Part shown: in pieces, positions 1-8,929 of the stretch | Layout: the number at the start of each line of letters is the position of its first letter | Position numbering within the stretch: position 1 is the first letter of the stretch | From: Bacillota bacterium | Lineage (GTDB): Bacteria; Bacillota; Clostridia; Christensenellales; SZUA-584 | Length of the DNA: 64,000 bases | NCBI GenBank assembly: GCA_023390815.1 | Contig: JAEWCC010000019.1 | Coordinates: 62,001 to 126,000 of the forward strand | Direction: 5' to 3' | The notes under the pieces: model-generated | Databases searched by the model: none | What the model was told of the DNA's origin: nothing | What the model saw: only the letters and a program-made list of their open reading frames with translations | Made by a program: the position numbers and the translations under genes

Positions 1-1602
1 GAAAAGTACCTATGCGCTTACTATGTTGCAGATGACGAGGTGGACAGCGAGGCCATACGCGCCCATCTTTCCAAAAAGCTGCCTTTGTATATGATCCCGT
101 CGTTCTTTGTCAGAATGGATGAATTGCCGACGACACTGAATGGGAAGCTGAATCGAAAAGCGCTCGTTGAGCCGCATAGAGAAGCCATTCAGGGGTCTCA
201 GATCGCGTTGAAGGATATCAGCGAGAATGAAAAGAAAATGGCAAGGATATGGTCCCATGTGCTGAAAGTGAAAGACGTCGGACCGGAAGATAACTTTTTC
301 ACACTGGGCGGAGACTCCCTCGGCGTAATTAAGGTGCAGGCTGCTGTGCTGCAGTTCGGCTGGTCCCTGCGCACTCAGGATTTCTACGATTTTAAAACGC
401 TGCGTAAAATTTGCGCCCGCATCGATGTAAAAGATGTACCGGACAGGAAAGTTAAGCATCCATTCAGTAAAATGGAAATGGTGCCCGCCTTTACACACCT
501 GCGGCCGGTATCCATGAAAAACGTATTGCTGACCGGTGCAACCGGATATCTGGGTGCGCACATACTGGAACTGCTGGCCAGAGAGAAGGATACCCACATA
601 TCCTGTATCGTTCGCGGCCAGGATCAAAAAAGCTGCGAGCAATCCCTGAAAAAAGTGCTGATCTTCTATTTTGGCGCAAAGACATGCGATGAAATCATGA
701 AACATACGCTTGTCATTCAGGGTGACATTGCACAGCGCCATTTCGGCATGGATGAAAGCATGTTTAAAAGGCTTAAGCACACCGACGCGCTGATTCATTG
801 TGCCGCGCTTACGGATCATATCGGACAATCGAGTACGTTTACACAAATCAATATTGACGGCACCCGTAATGCTGCCGATATATCCAGACGGTTGGGAGCT
901 TCGCTGATCCATATTTCGACGATCAGCGTGTCCGGCACAAAATATACGGATGATGAAAACCGTAAAGGGATATTCACGGAAAATCATTACGACGTCAAGC
1001 AGAATTACGGTGAAAACGAGTACGTTAAGAGTAAATTTATCGCGGAAGGCATTGTGCTTGATGCAATGAAAAAAGGGCTGAACGCCAGAATATTCCGGGT
1101 TGGTGTTTTAACCAGCACGTTTAAAGGGCGATTCCAAATCCATGCGGAGAAAAACGCTTTTGCAAACCGTGTAAAGGCCATTTGCGCAATCGGATGTGTT
1201 CCATTAAGCATGCTCAATAAACGTATTGAAATGACGCCGGTCGATGCATGTGCAAAAGCCATCATCACGCTATCCGCGATGAAAAACGCCCTGCAGCCTG
1301 TATATCATGTATACAACACCAATTTGATTACGATTGCACAGCTGGTCAATTATTTGGAGAGTACCGGGAATACGATCGAGATTGTTTCAGATCAGGAATT
1401 CAGACGAATTCTGATTCGGCTCAGCCGCAGCGGCCAATATACAGCGCTTTCAGGGTTGTTTGAAGATCTTACATTTAAAGAAGGCGAAAACCGTATTCAG
1501 ATTTCTGCCGAATCCACGGTAGAATCGCTTTCAGAAGCCGGATACCAATGGCCCGTTATTGACACGTATTACGTGAAACGATATATTGAAAGTATATATT
1601 AG
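1..1602 (+). CDS. NRPS, C-terminal part: adenylation tail, carrier protein, terminal thioester reductase (5' partial)
   Basis: The frame is open at the left edge, so this is the end of a larger non-ribosomal peptide synthetase. The end of an adenylation domain is visible (A10-type LNGKLNRKAL near residue 60), then a carrier-protein domain with the phosphopantetheine-serine motif LGGDSL near residue 110, then a reductase domain from about residue 175 with a Rossmann motif (TGATGYLGAHIL) and a YVKSK catalytic motif. Such domains release the thioester-bound peptide with NAD(P)H as an aldehyde or alcohol rather than by hydrolysis. The kinase gene begins 26 bases after the stop and may be cotranscribed. 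Domain calls are firm; the product cannot be predicted without the upstream modules. Confidence 0.9.
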   Translation, partial: EKYLCAYYVADDEVDSEAIRAHLSKKLPLYMIPSFFVRMDELPTTLNGKLNRKALVEPHREAIQGSQIALKDISENEKKMARIWSHVLKVKDVGPEDNFFTLGGDSLGVIKVQAAVLQFGWSLRTQDFYDFKTLRKICARIDVKDVPDRKVKHPFSKMEMVPAFTHLRPVSMKNVLLTGATGYLGAHILELLAREKDTHISCIVRGQDQKSCEQSLKKVLIFYFGAKTCDEIMKHTLVIQGDIAQRHFGMDESMFKRLKHTDALIHCAALTDHIGQSSTFTQINIDGTRNAADISRRLGASLIHISTISVSGTKYTDDENRKGIFTENHYDVKQNYGENEYVKSKFIAEGIVLDAMKKGLNARIFRVGVLTSTFKGRFQIHAEKNAFANRVKAICAIGCVPLSMLNKRIEMTPVDACAKAIITLSAMKNALQPVYHVYNTNLITIAQLVNYLESTGNTIEIVSDQEFRRILIRLSRSGQYTALSGLFEDLTFKEGENRIQISAESTVESLSEAGYQWPVIDTYYVKRYIESIY

Positions 1603-1628
1603 TTCGGACATAAGAAGGGGGCAAGGGG

Positions 1629-3464
1629 ATGACCGTATTATATATTACCTTTGGTACCAGCCTTATTCTGATTTTAATGTCCATATATATCATCACGATA
1701 AAAAAGAGAACCGTATTACATTATAGTTTTCTGGCGGTTGTCATTGAAGTATTGATATGGACCGTCGCCGTGATCATGCGGGGACTTTCCGATAACTTTG
1801 AAGCAGTCGTATTCTGGGAAAACGTCACCTATATCGGCATCGCATTCGTGCCCATATCTCTGGTTTTTCTTGCCAGAGCCTACTCGCAGCCGGACAAGCC
1901 GGTATCTAAAAAATACTGGCTGCTGTACATCATACCGATTATCACGCAGTTGATGGCCTGGACCAACAGCTACCACCACTTGTTCTACATTCAATATGGG
2001 TGGGAAGTAATGGGAACCGCAAACATCGCCGGGCTGTATTTTTATATTCATGCTGCATACTCCTATATATTTCTGGTCTTTGGCTTTATTCTGATGAGCT
2101 ATTTTGCCATACGGAATTCCGGGATCATTTCGATACAAGCCGTTCTGATATTGCTTGGAAGTGTGATCCCCACGGTGGTCAATGTATTCTTCACTTTAAA
2201 AGTGAAGGGATTTGACGTATACTCAACGCCGATTGCATTTTCGTTCACGCTGGCGATGTATCTGCTTGGCATGTTCCGTTTCAATCTGCTAAAAGTCGCA
2301 CCGATTGCACTGCAAACAGTCATGAATCGAATATCGGACAGTTTTATCGTGATCGGCCCCAATCTGAACATTATAGACTATAATTACACGTTTTTGGATA
2401 CGTTCACCAAGACATCGGAAATCCGTAAAGGCGGGGATTTTGGGAATATCGTCAGCAACTGGAGCAAATACATAGAGGATGCAGATCAGATTAAAGAGAG
2501 CATCCTTCAGGCATTTGAAGATAACATCACGATCTCAAAAGATATTGTGTTTGATTTTGATTCCAACAAGGAGTATTTTTCTGTCGAATTCACGCCAATC
2601 TTTCAACGAGGAAACCGGGGCGCAGTCATCCTGCTTTTCAAAAACATCACCCAACATGTACGCGATGTGGAGAAAATCAAGGAAAATCAGGCCATCCTGC
2701 TGGAACGGGAACGTCTGGCATCCCTTGGACAGTTGATCGGCGGAATTGCGCACAACTTAAAGACTCCGATCATGTCCATTGCGGGGGGCATTGAGCAGCT
2801 GCAATATCTCACCAAAGAATATGAAACATCGGTAGGGGATGCTGATGTCACGGTGGAGGACCATGCCGAAATCGCGCATGAAATGACCCAGTGGCTGGGG
2901 AAGATGAAAATGCAGACGGGATATATGTCTGATATTATCTCCACGGTCAAAGATCAGGCTTCAAAATTTGTTAACCCTCGTCATTTGTGGTTTACACTTG
3001 ACGAAATGCTCAAAAGGGTTAAAATATTAATGCAGCATGAGATTGTACGAAATCAATGCAAATTTATGCAGGACATACGCGTTGATAAAAGCTTGCGTAT
3101 CCCCGGCGATGTAAACAGCCTCGTTCAGATTCTTGACAACGTAATCGTCAACGCCATTCAGGCTTATGACAAATCCGGCGGCGAGATCATATTGCAGGTA
3201 ACGAGTGAGGGCAATAAGCTGCTGATTACAGTGTCCGACTTTGGAAAGGGCATCGACGAAAAGGTGAAGGATCGGTTGTTTAAAGAAATGATTACGACAA
3301 AGGGCAAGCATGGCACGGGGCTTGGCCTTTATATGTCTCACAGTACTGTCAAAGGCATATTCCGAGGCAATATGTGGTTCGAGTCCAGCGTAGGGCACGG
3401 AACCAAATTTTATATACAGCTGCCGATGTATGACGAGCAGGCTGCGGAGGTCCAAGATGCGTAA
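1629..3464 (+). CDS. Sensor histidine kinase with N-terminal 7TM region and PAS domain
   Basis: About 611 residues. Residues 1-220 hold roughly seven hydrophobic segments, as in the 7TM N-terminal region of some Gram-positive kinases. A PAS-like segment follows (about 225-340), then a dimerisation helix with the phospho-acceptor His near 375, then an HATPase domain with N box DNVIVNAIQAY (about 502), DFGKGIDE and GTGLGLYM. The H box reads HNLKTP, with Asn where most HisKA kinases have Glu or Asp. The start follows a GGGG-rich ribosome site. The gene overlaps the next, a response regulator, by 8 bases, so the two are an obvious pair. The ligand is unknown. Confidence 0.9.
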   Translation: MTVLYITFGTSLILILMSIYIITIKKRTVLHYSFLAVVIEVLIWTVAVIMRGLSDNFEAVVFWENVTYIGIAFVPISLVFLARAYSQPDKPVSKKYWLLYIIPIITQLMAWTNSYHHLFYIQYGWEVMGTANIAGLYFYIHAAYSYIFLVFGFILMSYFAIRNSGIISIQAVLILLGSVIPTVVNVFFTLKVKGFDVYSTPIAFSFTLAMYLLGMFRFNLLKVAPIALQTVMNRISDSFIVIGPNLNIIDYNYTFLDTFTKTSEIRKGGDFGNIVSNWSKYIEDADQIKESILQAFEDNITISKDIVFDFDSNKEYFSVEFTPIFQRGNRGAVILLFKNITQHVRDVEKIKENQAILLERERLASLGQLIGGIAHNLKTPIMSIAGGIEQLQYLTKEYETSVGDADVTVEDHAEIAHEMTQWLGKMKMQTGYMSDIISTVKDQASKFVNPRHLWFTLDEMLKRVKILMQHEIVRNQCKFMQDIRVDKSLRIPGDVNSLVQILDNVIVNAIQAYDKSGGEIILQVTSEGNKLLITVSDFGKGIDEKVKDRLFKEMITTKGKHGTGLGLYMSHSTVKGIFRGNMWFESSVGHGTKFYIQLPMYDEQAAEVQDA

Positions 3465-4989
3465 AAACCGTCGGGTCGAGCTATCACAAGAATACAGCAT
3501 CATGATCATCGACGACGAGGAAGGCATTCTCGACAGTATTACCGCGCTGCTAAACCGAAACGGATACGCCTGCAAAGGGTTCACCAACCCGCTTGATGGC
3601 CTTGAAGAGATCAATCGCAATCATTACGATCTGTTGATTCTTGATTATTATATGCAGCCGATTCATGGTGAAACGGTTGTGGAACGAATCCGCCAGACGA
3701 ACTCCGAAATGTATATTTTGCTGCTGACGGGACATAAGGACCTGGCACCGCCCATCAGCACGATTAAATCGCTTGATATTCAGGCCTATTGCGAAAAGAG
3801 CGACCGGCTGGACCAGCTTCAATTGCTGATTGAATCGGGCATCAAAGCGATCTCGCAAATGCGGACGATTAAAAAGTTCCGTGACGGGCTGCAAAGTATA
3901 TTGGGTTCGGTACCTAAAATTTATCAGTTGCAGCCGATCGGCAGCATATTGGAGGAAATACTCGTTCAGCTTCTTCCTATGTTGGATAGCGCGGATGCGT
4001 TTATACTCGTTGATGATATCCAGGCCAATGAGAATACGCGGGAGGCAAACAACAAGAGCATATTCAAGGGCATCGGTAAATATAACGTCAATATCGAAGA
4101 ACTGCCGGAACTGCTGGGCCACGAGCTTTTGGAAGCAATCGGCCGCGCACGTACCAGCATGGCCGTTGTAAAGCATCCGGATGGCGTAATCATCCCGCTT
4201 GGCGGCGAAGGCAATCTTGCGATCGGCGCAATCTATGTGAGCAATATCGACGCGGATGAGGACATCAAGCTGCTTCAGATCTATGCGCGGCAGGCATCCT
4301 CCTCCATCAACAACGCGTTTCTGCACTCGCTCGTCAATACAAAGAACGAGGAACTGAATAATACCTACGCACAGCTTAAAGTCCGCTATATGGACACGAT
4401 TGAGGTGCTGCGTCTCGCGGTGGACGCCAAGGACGAATACACGCGCGGACATTCCGACCGTGTTGCCTATTATGCCACGAGAATCGGTCAGCAGCTGAAT
4501 CTGTCGCCTGATGACCTTGAAAAGCTTCGTATTGCGGGTATATTTCACGATATCGGAAAGATCGGTACGGCGGATGATATCCTGCTTAAGAGCTATTCTC
4601 TGAGCGAGGAGGAGTATGCCGAGGTAAAACAGCACCCCATAAAAGGCGCTATGATACTTTCAGCGGTCTCCATGTTTCAGGATATTGTACCGATCGTACG
4701 TCATCATCATGAACATATTGACGGCACGGGGTATCCGGATGGCCTGAAGGGGCTCGAGATCGAATTGTTTGCGCGTATCATTTCGGTGGCAGACGCTTTT
4801 GACGCTATGATGAGCGACCGCCACTATCGCAAGCATCTTACGTTGGAAGAAACGAGGCGTCAATTGATACTGGGCTCAGGGACCCAGTTCGATCAGCAGA
4901 TCGTTGACCTTTTCCTCATGCTGATTGATGAAGACCAGGAGCTGAATATGAACCTGGTCACCGCAGCATACTACGACCGCGAAGATTGA
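3457..4989 (+). CDS. Response regulator with HD-GYP output domain (likely cyclic-di-GMP phosphodiesterase)
   Basis: 510 residues from the ATG at 3457, which has GGAGG at 3446-3450; an in-frame ATG 27 bases upstream lacks such a site. Residues 10-130 are a receiver domain with acidic pair IIDDEE and phospho-acceptor Asp63 (LILDYYMQP). The middle, about 150-305, looks GAF-like. The C-terminal part is HD-GYP: HSDRVAYY, FHDIGKIG with the HD pair near 364, and HHHEHIDGTGYPDG near 420. HD-GYP proteins hydrolyse cyclic-di-GMP, so phosphorylation by the upstream kinase probably tunes this messenger. The catalytic motifs look complete. Confidence 0.9.
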   Translation: MRKNRRVELSQEYSIMIIDDEEGILDSITALLNRNGYACKGFTNPLDGLEEINRNHYDLLILDYYMQPIHGETVVERIRQTNSEMYILLLTGHKDLAPPISTIKSLDIQAYCEKSDRLDQLQLLIESGIKAISQMRTIKKFRDGLQSILGSVPKIYQLQPIGSILEEILVQLLPMLDSADAFILVDDIQANENTREANNKSIFKGIGKYNVNIEELPELLGHELLEAIGRARTSMAVVKHPDGVIIPLGGEGNLAIGAIYVSNIDADEDIKLLQIYARQASSSINNAFLHSLVNTKNEELNNTYAQLKVRYMDTIEVLRLAVDAKDEYTRGHSDRVAYYATRIGQQLNLSPDDLEKLRIAGIFHDIGKIGTADDILLKSYSLSEEEYAEVKQHPIKGAMILSAVSMFQDIVPIVRHHHEHIDGTGYPDGLKGLEIELFARIISVADAFDAMMSDRHYRKHLTLEETRRQLILGSGTQFDQQIVDLFLMLIDEDQELNMNLVTAAYYDRED

Positions 4990-5002
4990 ATGAATTGATC
5001 AA

Positions 5003-5030
5003 GAAGCCCGGCAAAAGCCGGGTTTTTGCT
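5003..5030 (+). terminator. Rho-independent terminator after the HD-GYP gene
   Basis: The stem AGCCCGGC / GCCGGGTT with a short A-rich loop is followed by TTTTTGC. It closes the NRPS-kinase-regulator group. Confidence 0.8.
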
Positions 5031-5078
5031 TTTCCGGGGCGTATTCAGCCGGATATGTAAATTTTACCGTTAAGATGA

Positions 5079-5084
5079 TATAAT
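5079..5084 (+). promoter_or_regulatory. -10 element before the Memo-AMMECR1 gene
   Basis: A consensus TATAAT lies 29 bases before the TTG start. The -35 at the usual distance (TGTAAA, 5056-5061) is poor, so only the -10 is well supported. Confidence 0.45.
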
Positions 5085-5112
5085 AGCGATATAAAGTGAA
5101 AGGAGCGCCGCA

Positions 5113-6498
5113 TTGTCCATCGATCATGCTTTTATTGTGCCGCACCCGCCGCTGATCATTCCCGAGGTAGGCAGGGGAGACCGGCAAAAAATCCGCGAGA
5201 CCATTGACGCGCTTACGAAGATCAGCAGTATAATCGCAAACATAAAGCCTGAAACAGTCGTCATCATATCGCCTCATTCCGTGATGTATGGCGATTATAT
5301 CCATATATCGCCCGGCAGCAGTGCGCAGGGTGATTTTTCGTGCTTTGGCGCACCGCAGATGTCGATAAACAAACAATACGATACGGAATTGGTATCCGCA
5401 ATTTGCACAGAGGCGGAAAATGCCGGGATATCCGCTGGTATCTTGGGCGAGAAAGATAAACGGCTGGATCATGGCACGCTGATACCGTTATATTTCATTG
5501 ATCAATTTGATGCGAACTATAAGATTGTACGCATATCGATATCCGGTATGTCCGCACTGGAGCACTATCATTTTGGAAGCTGTATTAATCATGCCGCAGA
5601 GCGTTTGGGCCGCCGTGTCGTGCTCGTCGCCAGCGGAGACTTGTCTCATAAGCTCACTGAAGACGGGCCCTATGGATTTGCAAAAGAAGGGCCGGAATTT
5701 GACCGGCAGCTGACGCAAGCGCTTCAAACGGGAGATTTCATGAGCCTGCTGCGCTTCGATGAGGCGTTTACCGAGGCTGCGGCAGAATGCGGGTTGCGTT
5801 CGTTTATTGAGATGGCAGGAGCGTTTGACGGGCGCGCGGTAAAAAGCGAATTGCTTTCATACGAGGGGCCTTTCGGGGTTGGATATGCGGTATGTGCTTT
5901 TACCGCAGCCGGTAAAGACGAACAGAGAAAGTTCGCCGAGCGCTATCGGGAGGAGCAGTTCACTATGTTGGAGGAAATACAGCGCGGCGAGGACGCGTAT
6001 GTAAAGCTGGCGCGGCAGTCGCTGGAAACCTACATTCACACCGGGAGACCTTTGAAACAACCGGAGGGGCTGCCTGAGGGGATGACGGACCTGCGCGCAG
6101 GCGTATTCGTATCGCTCAAAAAGCAGGGCCGCTTAAGAGGCTGCATCGGGACGATTTCCGCAACGGAGCCCAGCATTGCAGTTGAAATTATCCGCAATGC
6201 CGTCAGTGCCGGAACGGGTGATCCGCGCTTCGACCCGGTAACGGCCAGCGAACTTTCCGAACTCGTATACAGCGTGGATGTGCTGGGTGAAGCGGAACCG
6301 ATATCCTCGATGGACGAGCTTGACCCGAGCCGTTACGGCGTGATCGTAAGCCGGGGTCAGCGGCGCGGCCTGCTGCTGCCCATGCTGGAAGGAATCGATA
6401 CGCCGCAGCAGCAGGTCTCCATTGCGCTTCAGAAGGCAGGCATATCGCGGGATGAGAAGTATGGGCTCGAGCGGTTTAAGGTGGTGCGCCATAAATGA
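5113..6498 (+). CDS. AmmeMemoRadiSam system fused Memo-like/AMMECR1 protein
   Basis: 461 residues from a TTG start behind AGGAG. The N-terminal half (about 1-265) resembles the class III extradiol dioxygenase/Memo fold (VPHPPLIIPEVG, IISPHS, LDHGTLIPLYF, VASGDLSH). The C-terminal half (about 280-461) is an AMMECR1 domain with LRGCIG. With the radical SAM gene that overlaps its stop (ATGA), it forms the three-domain set named AmmeMemoRadiSam. The domains are clear; the biochemical role of this conserved set is, to my knowledge, unsettled. The human homologues Memo and AMMECR1 do not fix the bacterial function. Confidence 0.88.
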   Translation: MSIDHAFIVPHPPLIIPEVGRGDRQKIRETIDALTKISSIIANIKPETVVIISPHSVMYGDYIHISPGSSAQGDFSCFGAPQMSINKQYDTELVSAICTEAENAGISAGILGEKDKRLDHGTLIPLYFIDQFDANYKIVRISISGMSALEHYHFGSCINHAAERLGRRVVLVASGDLSHKLTEDGPYGFAKEGPEFDRQLTQALQTGDFMSLLRFDEAFTEAAAECGLRSFIEMAGAFDGRAVKSELLSYEGPFGVGYAVCAFTAAGKDEQRKFAERYREEQFTMLEEIQRGEDAYVKLARQSLETYIHTGRPLKQPEGLPEGMTDLRAGVFVSLKKQGRLRGCIGTISATEPSIAVEIIRNAVSAGTGDPRFDPVTASELSELVYSVDVLGEAEPISSMDELDPSRYGVIVSRGQRRGLLLPMLEGIDTPQQQVSIALQKAGISRDEKYGLERFKVVRHK

Positions 6499-7322
6499 GG
6501 GTACAATGCGATATCTGCCCGCACCGCTGCAACATTGAAGAGGGACACACCGGATTTTGCAACGCGCGCACGAACCGCGGCGGGCACATCGTTGATGAGA
6601 ATTATGGGATGATCACTTCGATTGCGCTTGATCCGATCGAAAAAAAGCCGCTTTACCGTTTTTTCCCGGGAAGCCGGATACTTTCCGTTGGCAGCTACGG
6701 CTGCAATCTGCGCTGTCCGTTCTGCCAGAACCATGAGATCTCCATGTGTGAAAAAAAGCAAGCCAGCATCGTTTGCATGCAGCCGGAAGCGCTCGTAGAA
6801 AAGGCATTGGAATATGTGCCGCAGCGCAACATCGGGATCGCATTCACCTATAACGAACCGCTGATCGGCTACGAATTTGTACGTGACTGCGCGGCGTTGG
6901 CCCACCAAAAAGGTCTGAAAACAGTGGTCGTAACGAACGGCTACATCAACGAGGACCCCCTTTCCGAATTGCTGCCATTCATCGACGCGATGAATATTGA
7001 TCTCAAAGGGTTTTCGGAAGAATTCTACAAGAAGCTGTCCGGCAGTCTGGAGCCCGTAAAGCGCGCGATCGAGCTGGCCTCCGGCAGCTGCCACGTAGAG
7101 GTCACAACGCTGATCATCCCGGAAGAAAACGATTCACCCGCGGAAATTCGCAGCCTTTCGGCATGGCTTGCGGGGTTAAGCCCCGATATCCCGTTGCACA
7201 TCTCCCGGTTCTTCCCACGATATAAAATGACGGATCGTGACGCGACGGATGTTGACCATATTTATTCGCTTGCTGAAATTGCGCGTGAAAGTCTGCATTA
7301 CGTATATGAAGGCAATTGTTGA
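6495..7322 (+). CDS. AmmeMemoRadiSam system radical SAM enzyme
   Basis: 275 residues. The SAM-binding 4Fe-4S motif is CxxxCxxC with Cys70, Cys74 and Cys77 (GCNLRCPFC). An extra N-terminal cysteine group (Cys5, 8, 12, 22) may hold a second metal or cluster. The start overlaps the stop of the Memo-AMMECR1 gene by four bases, so the two are translationally coupled. The protein resembles pyruvate formate-lyase-activating enzymes, and such genes are sometimes annotated that way, but no glycyl radical enzyme lies nearby and the partner defines the AmmeMemoRadiSam type. Substrate unknown. Confidence 0.88.
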   Translation: MRVQCDICPHRCNIEEGHTGFCNARTNRGGHIVDENYGMITSIALDPIEKKPLYRFFPGSRILSVGSYGCNLRCPFCQNHEISMCEKKQASIVCMQPEALVEKALEYVPQRNIGIAFTYNEPLIGYEFVRDCAALAHQKGLKTVVVTNGYINEDPLSELLPFIDAMNIDLKGFSEEFYKKLSGSLEPVKRAIELASGSCHVEVTTLIIPEENDSPAEIRSLSAWLAGLSPDIPLHISRFFPRYKMTDRDATDVDHIYSLAEIARESLHYVYEGNC

Positions 7323-7343
7323 CCCTTTTTTATCCTTATTCAA

Positions 7344-7372
7344 TTGATTAAAGCCAACCGTGCTGATATAAT
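7344..7372 (+). promoter_or_regulatory. Sigma-A promoter of the zinc-ribbon cluster
   Basis: TTGATT (7344-7349), 17-base spacer, TATAAT (7367-7372). Transcription should begin near 7379, leaving only about 8 bases before the ATG at 7387. This favours the TTG at 7411 as the start of the next gene. Confidence 0.7.
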
Positions 7373-7410
7373 GATAACGAATTCATATGGAAAATTTTTT
7401 GGGGGTCTGC

Positions 7411-8571
7411 TTGGAAGAGGCCGAGAAACAGCCGCTTATCACCTGTACGCTGACGGTTGAAACGGGCGCTGAAAAACAGGATCGTGTGACCGCCGTACTA
7501 TGGGACGACAAGCTTTCGCTGGGCAATCATTTAGAATTGCGCTTAAGCTCGCTCTCGGGTATTCGCGCGCAGAATTACCGCATAACTATCGGTGCGCCTC
7601 AAGGTGAGATTGTGCTATCCATGATCGGCCACCTTTATGAGGATTTTTCTCGTCGTCTAATCAGCGCTTATAACGAAGTACTGTTTAATGAGTCGCTCAT
7701 GAAAGAAACAGTCCACTTCGAGACACAGGGCTTCTATACTTCACCGGACGGAGAGACCTCCCGCGCAGCGCTGCGTATCTGCGAGACGGCGCTTGTGGTT
7801 TTGCCCGAAACGCACGGCCTCGTGCGCATACCATACTGCATGGTGGCACAGACGGATGTGGAGCCTTATAAGTTTTCAATCACCGACCGCCTCGGACGCT
7901 CGTACCTGCTTTCCAAGATGGGGTATTCGACCGACGCGTTCCTTCATGCATACCGAGCGCGTCTGACGGAACTGATGCGGCAAACGCGTGATAAGCTGAG
8001 TGAAATCGCACCTGCGGACGACCGACTGGCTGCGCTGCTGATGGAAGGGCTGGTGCAGCCGTTTGAGGATATTCGAGCGGTATCGAATCGCTTTGCCGAT
8101 GCACTTACACAAAAGCTGTCGACTTCACAGATATCAGGTGAGTTCGGATATCTGAGCAGCGTTTCGGATGATATTGCCGTTGGTGTTAAGCGCGGGCTTA
8201 TGGGCGAGCTTACGGGAGAGAGCGTATTGCTGCTCGCACCTGTGTTTGCGAAAAATATCCTCATCATGGAAAGCCTTGGGGATGCGTCCGCTGCAACGTA
8301 CATTTTCCGCCTGTCAGCCAATGGCACTGCGGATAAAGCCCAGTGGCGGCGCTTTCTGATGGAGTTCAACGACTGCATGCTGAGCGTCAATTACCGGCGC
8401 GAGCCGATATATTTGAGCGACGAGGCGCTGCGCGAAACGCGTTATGAAACATATGCCAACGCGCTGCGCCGCGTGCCCGCACTCACACGTTTGCGCGCAT
8501 TATTTTTGGGGCGTGCGGTGCACGGCGGCTTTGAAGCCTGGAGAAACAAAATCGAAAGCTTTATGCAGTAG
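7411..8571 (+). CDS. Unrecognised protein of the zinc-ribbon cluster
   Basis: 386 residues from the TTG at 7411, which has GGGGG five bases upstream; the in-frame ATG at 7387 would have almost no leader. I do not recognise the family. The protein looks soluble, mixed alpha/beta at the N-terminus and more helical after residue 190, with no signal peptide, membrane segment or cysteine cluster. It has its own promoter and is followed 11 bases later by a cysteine-rich zinc-ribbon gene and then a second one, suggesting a complex of three products. Nothing visible supports a catalytic activity. It is certainly coding, given its length, ribosome site and tight spacing. Confidence 0.75.
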   Translation: MEEAEKQPLITCTLTVETGAEKQDRVTAVLWDDKLSLGNHLELRLSSLSGIRAQNYRITIGAPQGEIVLSMIGHLYEDFSRRLISAYNEVLFNESLMKETVHFETQGFYTSPDGETSRAALRICETALVVLPETHGLVRIPYCMVAQTDVEPYKFSITDRLGRSYLLSKMGYSTDAFLHAYRARLTELMRQTRDKLSEIAPADDRLAALLMEGLVQPFEDIRAVSNRFADALTQKLSTSQISGEFGYLSSVSDDIAVGVKRGLMGELTGESVLLLAPVFAKNILIMESLGDASAATYIFRLSANGTADKAQWRRFLMEFNDCMLSVNYRREPIYLSDEALRETRYETYANALRRVPALTRLRALFLGRAVHGGFEAWRNKIESFMQ

Positions 8572-8582
8572 GGAGACATGGC

Positions 8583-8909
8583 ATGGCAGGATATGACAAG
8601 CCCTGTATTGGATGCGGAACGCTGATCGGTTATGGCAGTAATTTTTGCCCGGTGTGCGGCAGGCTCAGCCCGTTTTATGACGCATGCCCGACCTGCGCCG
8701 CAGAGATTAAACGCATATATCAGCGATGCCCTTCGTGCGGCCGGGAGCTTTATGTGACGTGCCCTTCGTGCGGACAGCGCACGTACGTCGCGGAGCGGTG
8801 TGATGCGTGCAAGGTGTCGCTGATGCGGCAGTGCGCAAATCCCCGTTGTGGTATGCCCCAGTTTTTCATGAATACCAAGTGTACCGCTTGCGGTAAGAAG
8901 ATTAAATAA
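8583..8909 (+). CDS. Small multi-zinc-ribbon protein
   Basis: 108 residues, almost entirely CxxC pairs (CIGCG, CPVCG, CPTC, CPSCG, CPSCG, CDAC, CTACG), enough for about four zinc ribbons in tandem. It has no other domain or membrane segment. The start follows AGGGAG. It lies between the unrecognised 386-residue protein and another zinc-ribbon protein. Such ribbons usually mediate protein or nucleic-acid contacts; which of these applies here cannot be read from sequence. Confidence 0.8.
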   Translation: MAGYDKPCIGCGTLIGYGSNFCPVCGRLSPFYDACPTCAAEIKRIYQRCPSCGRELYVTCPSCGQRTYVAERCDACKVSLMRQCANPRCGMPQFFMNTKCTACGKKIK

Positions 8910-8929
8910 TAAGGCAGGAGGATTCCCAT

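Noticed and set aside
3550..4635. Minus-strand frame of 361 codons opposite the HD-GYP gene
   Set aside because: The sense strand carries complete receiver and HD-GYP motifs.
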